From Aldersonia sp036524855 (GTDB lineage: Bacteria > Actinomycetota > Actinomycetes > Mycobacteriales > Mycobacteriaceae): a stretch of DNA of 28,045 nucleotides. The stretch covers positions 1 to 28,045 of the forward strand of contig DATDBL010000347.1 in the NCBI GenBank assembly GCA_036524855.1, in the 5' to 3' direction. The notes under the pieces are model-generated. The model ran no database searches. It saw only the letters and a program-made list of their open reading frames with translations, and was not told where the DNA came from. Of the stretch, positions 22,883 to 28,045 are shown piece by piece. The position numbers and the translations under genes were made by a program. Within the stretch, counting starts at the first letter, position 1; every line of letters begins with the position of its first letter.

Positions 22883-25800
22883 ATGGGCCTGATTCGGTAC
22901 GCACTACTCGGTGGCATCGATGTCGCCAACGGGGCCGGTCCGGTCCCGCTGGGTACCCGGAAGCAGCGTGCCGTGCTCGCGCAACTCGTCCTCGCCGGCG
23001 GGCAGGTGGTCGGGATGGGCCGCCTCATCGAGGGCATCTGGGGCGACGAATCGCCGGACCGCGCCGAGGCGACCGTGCAGTCGCACATCTCGGGGCTGCG
23101 CCGCGCGCTCGAACCCGACCGTCCCCCACGTGCCCCGGCACAGTTGCTGGTCACTCGCGGCACGGGTTACGCCCTGGTCGCCGAGCGGTCCGCCGTCGAC
23201 GTGTGGCGCTTCACCGACGCCGTCGAACGTGCGCGGCAGCAGCACAGCGCCGGGGATCTCGGCGCGGCGGCGGAGGTGCTGCGCCCGGCGCTGGCCGAGT
23301 ACGCGCCGCTGTTGCCGGAGTTCGAGGGCATGCCCTTCCACGACGAGGCGGCGCGACACCTCGAGCGGATTCACCGCGCCGCGTTGGAACTGTCATACGA
23401 GATTCGCCTCGACCTCGGCGAGGAACGCCTGCTCGTCGCCGACCTCGAGGTCGCGGTGCAGCGCGACCCGTTGCACGAGGGGCTGTGGTACCTGCTCGCG
23501 ATCGCGCGGTACCGCATGGGCCGGCAATCCGAGTCGCTCGCGGCGCTCGCGGAGTGCCGGCGCGTGCTCGCCGACCAGATCGGCGTCGACCCGAGTCCGC
23601 GGCTGCGCCAACTGGAACGCGACATCCTTGCGCAGGCACCACATCTCGACCCACGGCCGACGCTGCAGCAGGTCCGGGCATCCGCGACGGAACCCGACGA
23701 GCCCACCGGTGAGCCCACCGCCGGCACCGAGGCGTCGGCCACACACCTCATCGGCCGACTCGACGAACTCGCCGTCCTGCATGACGCGATGGTGTCCGCG
23801 TCGGCCGGGGGCAACTCGGTGCTCATCGTCGAAGGAACCTCGGGTGTCGGAAAGACCGCACTGCTGGAGGAGTCGACGCGACGGGCACGCGAACACGGCC
23901 GGGTCACGACGCTGTGGGGCCGCTGTGTGGAGGGTGAGGGCGCGCCGTCGATGTGGCCGTGGGTGCAGATCCTCAGCCAGGTGCTGCCCGGCCTGCCCGA
24001 GGCCGAACGCGACGAACTGCTCGACACCGAACTCGGCCGGATGGTCACCTCCGGCGTCACCGTGCTGCCACCCCCGACCGTCCCCGACCCGGACGCACGG
24101 TTCCGGCTTTTCGGTCAGGCGGCGGACCTGCTCGACGAGGTCGCCACCCGATTCCCGCTGCTGATCGTGGTGGACGACATCCAGTGGGCCGACGCAGCGT
24201 CACTGGAGCTGTTGGTACACATCGCATCTCGGCGGCCAAGTGGGGCCGTCTTCGTCGGCGCGCTGCGCACCGACACCGCGCTGCGCCGGCCGTCGCTCGA
24301 GCAGGCGCTCGCGACGCTCAGCCGCCTGCCCACCCATCGCCGGCTCAGCCTGGGGCCGCTGGCCCGCGCCGAGGTGGGCGAGTTGATCCGGCAGGAGACC
24401 GGCAGCTGGCCGACCGCGGATCTGGTGGGCGCGATCGAGACCCGCACCGAGGGAAACCCGTTCTTCGTGCGCGAATTGTCCCGGTTGCTGCGCGACAGCG
24501 GCCGCCTCGGCGACGGCAAGAACGCCACCGACGTCTCCGCAGGGGTGCCGTCGGGTATCCGCGACGTCGTGCGCGGACGCCTCGCCGGCCTCGACACGGC
24601 GACGACCCGACTGCTGCAGGTGGCGGCGCTGATCGGCAAGCAGGTCGACCTCGAACTGCTCGCGGCGGCAGCGGAACTCGACATCGATGCGGTGCTCGAC
24701 GCACTCGAGCCGGCCGAGGCGCTCGCCGTCCTCGAACAGATCCCGGACGACCCTTTCGCGATGCGCTTCAGCCACGACCTGATGCGGGAGGCGATCGCCG
24801 AGACCGTCGCCCCCCTGCGGGCGCGTCGGATGCACCTGCAGATCGCCGATGCGCTCGACTCTCCGCACCGGACGCTGGCGAACCGGGCCGAACGGCTCGC
24901 CCATCACCTGTGGTCGGCGGGGCCGCTCGCGCCCAAGCAGCGCACCGCGTCCGCGCTGATCGCGTCGAGCCGGGTCGCGCTCGGCAAGTTCGCATACGAG
25001 AGCGCGGAACGCCAACTCGATGGGGCGCTCGACCTCGCCCGAGGCGGCGGCGATGCAGACCTCGAACTGCAGGCCCTACTGCTGGAAACCTCGGTGATCA
25101 GCATGCGGCAGGGGTACATCGGCGCCCCGACCGAACTGCTCGAGCACGCCGAGTCGCTCGCGACCTCGCTCGGCTACGTGCGCGAGGCAGCCGATTTCGT
25201 CTACGCCCGGTGGTCGGCGGCGTCGCAACGGCTGCAGCTTGCCGAGGCGGCCGCGCTCGCCGCGACGATGTCGGAAATGGCGCAGACGTCGACCGACCCC
25301 GTCATCCGCCTCTACGCCGAACACGCCACCGGCGTCAATGCCTGGGATCACGGCGAGATCGGTGCCTCCTACCGGGCGTTGAGTCGCGCGGCTTCGATCC
25401 TGCACAACGACCTCGGCGTGGCGGCCACAAGGTCCGCGAACCTGCGCCACGACCTGCTGCTGCTCTCCCCCGCATTCCACGCATTCATGACCACGCTGCA
25501 CGTGTCGGTGGACAAGGGCCGGGACCTGTTCGACCGCATGGAGGCCGACATGGGCGACGATCGTTACGCACGGGTCGTGCTCAGCGCCTTCGCCGGTTCC
25601 GCGGCCACCATGGTCGGCGACCGGGAGTGGGCGATGCGGGTCAGTGCCATCGGGCTCGCCGCCGATCCGGAGCGGACCTTTGTGTTCCTCGGGGTCCACC
25701 CCGAACTGCACAACGGCTGGGCGCGCGCGCTGCTCGGCGAGCCCGACCAGGGCATCGCTTCGATGCGGGCGACGATCGACGCCGAGCCGAACTACGGGAT

Positions 25801-26104
25801 GCTCACCAGCCACGTGCTGTGGGCGACGCTGCTGGCGGACGCACTGCTCGAGACCGGCCGACTCGACGAGGTCGGCCCCGCGCTCGACGCCGCGGACGCG
25901 ATGGTGCGCCGCAACGGGCAGCGCTACGCGGATCCGGTGACCCTGCTCGTGCGGGCGCGGTATCTGCATGCGCGCGGGGAACCGGAGGATGCGGTGCGGG
26001 CCGCGTTCGAAGTGGCGGCGCAGCGGGCACGTGAGGCCGAATCGACGACGCTGCTCGCGCGGATCGAGCGGTGCGCGGAGGAACTGCTGGTGACGGAGCG
26101 CTAG
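22883..26104 (+). CDS. BTAD/SARP-type transcriptional regulator with AAA ATPase and TPR-like region
   Basis: A 1073-residue regulator. Residues 1-100 form an OmpR/SARP-like winged helix (LGTRKQRAVLAQLVL, then VQSHISGLRRAL and the RGTGYAL wing). Residues 105-250 form a bacterial transcriptional activation domain. Then come an ATPase with Walker A GTSGVGKT (318-325) and Walker B LLIVVDD (426-432), and a long helical TPR-like C-terminal half. There is no C-terminal LuxR HTH, so it is closer to AfsR-like giants than to BenR. Such proteins activate secondary metabolism or catabolic genes. ATG 22883 is chosen because homology starts there and the TACAAT box fits a leaderless mRNA; an upstream GTG at 22835 would add 16 unconvincing residues. 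It is divergent from the membrane protein gene, its most likely target besides itself. Confidence 0.9.
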   Translation: MGLIRYALLGGIDVANGAGPVPLGTRKQRAVLAQLVLAGGQVVGMGRLIEGIWGDESPDRAEATVQSHISGLRRALEPDRPPRAPAQLLVTRGTGYALVAERSAVDVWRFTDAVERARQQHSAGDLGAAAEVLRPALAEYAPLLPEFEGMPFHDEAARHLERIHRAALELSYEIRLDLGEERLLVADLEVAVQRDPLHEGLWYLLAIARYRMGRQSESLAALAECRRVLADQIGVDPSPRLRQLERDILAQAPHLDPRPTLQQVRASATEPDEPTGEPTAGTEASATHLIGRLDELAVLHDAMVSASAGGNSVLIVEGTSGVGKTALLEESTRRAREHGRVTTLWGRCVEGEGAPSMWPWVQILSQVLPGLPEAERDELLDTELGRMVTSGVTVLPPPTVPDPDARFRLFGQAADLLDEVATRFPLLIVVDDIQWADAASLELLVHIASRRPSGAVFVGALRTDTALRRPSLEQALATLSRLPTHRRLSLGPLARAEVGELIRQETGSWPTADLVGAIETRTEGNPFFVRELSRLLRDSGRLGDGKNATDVSAGVPSGIRDVVRGRLAGLDTATTRLLQVAALIGKQVDLELLAAAAELDIDAVLDALEPAEALAVLEQIPDDPFAMRFSHDLMREAIAETVAPLRARRMHLQIADALDSPHRTLANRAERLAHHLWSAGPLAPKQRTASALIASSRVALGKFAYESAERQLDGALDLARGGGDADLELQALLLETSVISMRQGYIGAPTELLEHAESLATSLGYVREAADFVYARWSAASQRLQLAEAAALAATMSEMAQTSTDPVIRLYAEHATGVNAWDHGEIGASYRALSRAASILHNDLGVAATRSANLRHDLLLLSPAFHAFMTTLHVSVDKGRDLFDRMEADMGDDRYARVVLSAFAGSAATMVGDREWAMRVSAIGLAADPERTFVFLGVHPELHNGWARALLGEPDQGIASMRATIDAEPNYGMLTSHVLWATLLADALLETGRLDEVGPALDAADAMVRRNGQRYADPVTLLVRARYLHARGEPEDAVRAAFEVAAQRAREAESTTLLARIERCAEELLVTER

Positions 26105-26112
26105 CGGGTTCC

Positions 26113-26127
26113 CAGGTGGGTCACCTG
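26113..26127. terminator. Short hairpin between convergent genes
   Basis: CAGGTG-GGT-CACCTG is a perfect 6-bp stem with a 3-base loop located 8 bp after the regulator's stop and overlapping the last codons of the convergent Uma2-type gene. It may end transcription of the regulator. There is no T-run, so support is weak. Confidence 0.35.
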
Positions 26128-26696
26128 ACGACGAGGGCGCCCGGGTCGACGTCGATCGGGAACGGGTCGTCGATCGTCGTGACGGTGCCGGCCGGCGCTG
26201 TGATGGTGGCGACGAACTGCCCGCCGGCGCCCAGTTCGTGAACGACGATGCGAGGATCGTCGAGTTCGAACCGCCAGTACCGCGGCACACCCGCCGCCGA
26301 GTACAACCTGGGCTTGATGACCCTGTCCTGTGGCGCACTGCCCGATGACACGATCTCGACGACGAGGAGAACCGAGCCCGGCGGGTAGCGGACGGGGTTG
26401 CGATCGGCGACGGCGCCCAGCACGATCGCGACGTCCGGGACCGCGAGGCGACCGTCGCCAGTTTCGACGTTGATCGCCTCGAGGACTTCGACGTCTTGGC
26501 CTGCTTGCACCGCAGCGGCATCGAGCAGGTTCGCGATTCGGCGCGAGGCGCGCTGGTGGACCGTACCCGGAGCTGGGGTCACCGTGAGAACTCCCGGTGT
26601 GAGCAGTTCGTAGCGCGAGTGGTCACCCGAATCGGCCAACCGCTCGACGTCGGCCGGTGTCCACGGACCGACATGCCCTTCGAACGCGACACTCAT
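26121..26696 (-). CDS. Uma2-family (DUF820) PD-(D/E)XK nuclease-like protein
   Basis: A 191-residue protein with the Uma2/DUF820 pattern: RYELLTPGVLTVTPAPGTVHQ (28-48), the PD-(D/E)XK-like triad D88 (VPDVAIV), E114 (VVEIVS) and K128 (VIKPR), and the GVPRYW strand (136-141). The family is widespread in actinomycetes and cyanobacteria and is predicted to be a restriction-like endonuclease, but its role is not established. ATG 26696 follows an excellent AAGGAGG about 6 bases upstream. It stands alone, convergent with the BTAD regulator and divergent from the FAD oxidoreductase. No methyltransferase or toxin/antitoxin partner is visible. Confidence 0.82.
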   Translation of the reverse strand: MSVAFEGHVGPWTPADVERLADSGDHSRYELLTPGVLTVTPAPGTVHQRASRRIANLLDAAAVQAGQDVEVLEAINVETGDGRLAVPDVAIVLGAVADRNPVRYPPGSVLLVVEIVSSGSAPQDRVIKPRLYSAAGVPRYWRFELDDPRIVVHELGAGGQFVATITAPAGTVTTIDDPFPIDVDPGALVVR

Positions 26697-26747
26697 GGCT
26701 CCCTCCTTCTGTCTCGAGTATTGCAGGGTTTCCAGTGGTTCGATCGT

Positions 26748-26794
26748 GCACTAGCGGGCCGCGAGTCACGCACAAGTGAGCCGCTAGCGGGTGC
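26748..26794. repeat. Imperfect palindrome in the divergent Uma2/FAD-oxidoreductase gap
   Basis: GCACTAGCGG (26748-26757) pairs with CCGCTAG plus GTGC (26781-26794), with a 3-base CGG bulge, and an inner TCAC/GTGA stem (26766-26769, 26776-26779) closes the loop. Because the two flanking genes point away from it, it is not an obvious terminator. A regulator site or a dispersed palindromic repeat fits better. The rest of 26697-26855 shows only the two ribosome-binding sites. Confidence 0.45.
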
Positions 26795-26855
26795 TGCGAA
26801 CGTCGTCACTGACCGGCCGAACCGCGCCGGGAGTGCCGATGCCACGAGGAACCCG

Positions 26856-28045
26856 ATGACCACGATCGACGACTCCGTCCGCCCGATCACCCATTCCAAC
26901 GTCACAGTCGACGCCCCCATCGCGACCCTGCGCACCCGGGCACGCGGCGAGGTCCTCACCCCAGGTGACACCGGTTACGACGCCGCCCGCGCCGGCTTCA
27001 ACCTGCACTACGACCAGCGCCCCGCCATCATCGTGGTCGCCTCCGATCCCAACGACGTCGCCCACGGGGTCCGTTTCGCCGCCGAACACGATCTGCGCGT
27101 CACGGTCCGCGCGACCGGGCACGGCCCGGGCCGTGAATGCGACGGCGCGGTCATGATCAACACCTCGAACCTCACCGACGTAAAGATTGATCCGGTCGCG
27201 CGAACCGCCACCGTCGGCGGCGGTGCGAAGTGGGCCGCCGTGCTGCCGCTCGCCCAAGAGCACGGCCTCGCCCCACTTCTCGGTTCGACCACCGATGTCG
27301 GCGCCGTCGGCTACACGCTCGGCGGCGGCATGGGCTGGCTGGCCCGCAAGCACGGCCTGTCCTCCGACGCGGTTCGCGCGTTCGAGCTCGTCACCCCGGA
27401 CGGAACAGTGATTCGCTGCAGTGCAACCGAATTGCCCGAGATGTTCTGGGCGCTCAAGGGCGGCGGCGCCGGTACACTCGGCGTCGTCACCGAGATGGAG
27501 ATCGACCTGTTCCCGGTCGAGGTCGTGTACGGCGGCAACCTGTTCTATCCGATCGAGGACGCCCGCGAGGTCGTCGGCCAGTGGCGGGAGTGGGCGCGCG
27601 ACGCCGACACCGACCTCACCTCGTCGGTGTGCCTGATCAACTTCCCCCCGATCGACCTCGTTCCCGAGCCGTTCCGTGGTCGCAGCTTCGCGATCGTGCG
27701 TGGCTGCTGGGCCGGCAACCTCGATGAGGGAAAGGCGCTCGTCGACGCGTGGCGCGCGTGGCGGACCCCGGAGATCGACATGTGGGGACCGCTGCCGTTC
27801 GCGGCCGTGGACGCGATCAGTATGGATCCCACCGATCCCGTGCCGGCGATGGTGACCACCGAGTGGTTCGCTGACATGCCCGACGACGAGGCCGTCGACA
27901 TCGTCGTCGCCGCGACGGCGCCGCAGCCGGGTCAGCCGCCGATGGTGCTGTTCGCCGAGTTCCGCCACGGCGGCGGTGCCATGTCGGCCGGTGCCGCAGC
28001 CGCGGCGAACGACCGCGGTCGCTCGGGTGAGGTGCTGCTCGAGCT
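26856..28045 (+). CDS. Berberine-bridge-type FAD-dependent oxidoreductase, 3' end outside window
   Basis: The first 396 residues of a PCMH/BBE-like flavoenzyme; the gene runs off the right edge. An FAD-binding domain at about 55-225 has IIVVASDPNDV, RATGHG with H89 as the probable 8-alpha-histidyl FAD attachment site, and YTLGGGMGWLARKHGLSSD (153-171), followed by a substrate domain. The Cys that gives the second covalent FAD bond in bicovalent relatives is absent from GSTTDVGAVGY (143-153), so single covalent attachment is inferred. Substrates in this family range from sugars to alkaloids and polyketides and cannot be guessed here. ATG 26856 has GAGGA about 5 bases upstream. The gene is divergent from the Uma2-type gene. 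Confidence 0.88.
   Translation, partial: MTTIDDSVRPITHSNVTVDAPIATLRTRARGEVLTPGDTGYDAARAGFNLHYDQRPAIIVVASDPNDVAHGVRFAAEHDLRVTVRATGHGPGRECDGAVMINTSNLTDVKIDPVARTATVGGGAKWAAVLPLAQEHGLAPLLGSTTDVGAVGYTLGGGMGWLARKHGLSSDAVRAFELVTPDGTVIRCSATELPEMFWALKGGGAGTLGVVTEMEIDLFPVEVVYGGNLFYPIEDAREVVGQWREWARDADTDLTSSVCLINFPPIDLVPEPFRGRSFAIVRGCWAGNLDEGKALVDAWRAWRTPEIDMWGPLPFAAVDAISMDPTDPVPAMVTTEWFADMPDDEAVDIVVAATAPQPGQPPMVLFAEFRHGGGAMSAGAAAAANDRGRSGEVLLE

Noticed and set aside
26121..26696. Restriction-modification or toxin-antitoxin system
   Set aside because: Only a lone Uma2-type gene is present, with no methyltransferase or antitoxin-sized partner.

Overview
The window is high-GC DNA from an actinomycete. 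A mycolata such as Rhodococcus, Nocardia or a relative is the most likely source. The clues are the benABCD-benK-benR-benE order with an ATP-binding LuxR-type (LAL) regulator between the two benzoate transporters, the frequent GTG starts, the 4-base GTGA gene overlaps, and probable leaderless mRNAs. No rRNA, tRNA, CRISPR array, transposase or integrase gene was seen, and no stretch of 300 bases or more lacks a gene.

Layout. (1) 1-5909, minus strand: an apparent operon of an MHS-type MFS transporter, a giant fused 2-oxoacid (indolepyruvate-type):ferredoxin oxidoreductase, a 2-hydroxypentadienoate hydratase/oxalocrotonate decarboxylase-like protein, and an SDR dehydrogenase cut by the left edge. 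(2) 6107-7288, minus: a PucR-family regulator. (3) 7289-7567: a 280-bp divergent control region with a 19-bp palindrome, a helical-turn-spaced TCCTAGG pair and a CRP/GlxR-like site. (4) 7568-17326, plus: the benzoate operon benA, benB, benC, benD, benK, benR, benE. It converts imported benzoate through the cis-dihydrodiol to catechol; the catechol ring-cleavage genes are not in the window. BenC carries an extra C-terminal FCD (FadR/GntR-type ligand-binding) domain. (5) 17369-17431: a large inverted repeat between convergent genes. (6) 17487-21970, minus: a VOC metalloprotein, a frameshifted M36 (fungalysin-type) metallopeptidase without a visible signal peptide, and a fused HAD-like plus M28 aminopeptidase-like protein. 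(7) 22141-22817, minus: a small multi-pass membrane protein with a probably damaged N-terminus, followed by a clear terminator. (8) 22883-26104, plus: a 1073-residue BTAD/SARP-type regulator with an AAA ATPase, probably leaderless. (9) 26121-26696, minus: a Uma2-family nuclease-like protein. (10) 26856 to the right edge, plus: a berberine-bridge-type FAD oxidoreductase, truncated by the window.

The well-understood part is benzoate uptake and oxidation, with BenR as the probable specific activator and PucR as a second candidate. The least explained items are the BenC-FCD fusion, the HAD-M28 fusion paired with an M36 protease, and the 2-oxoacid oxidoreductase operon next door.
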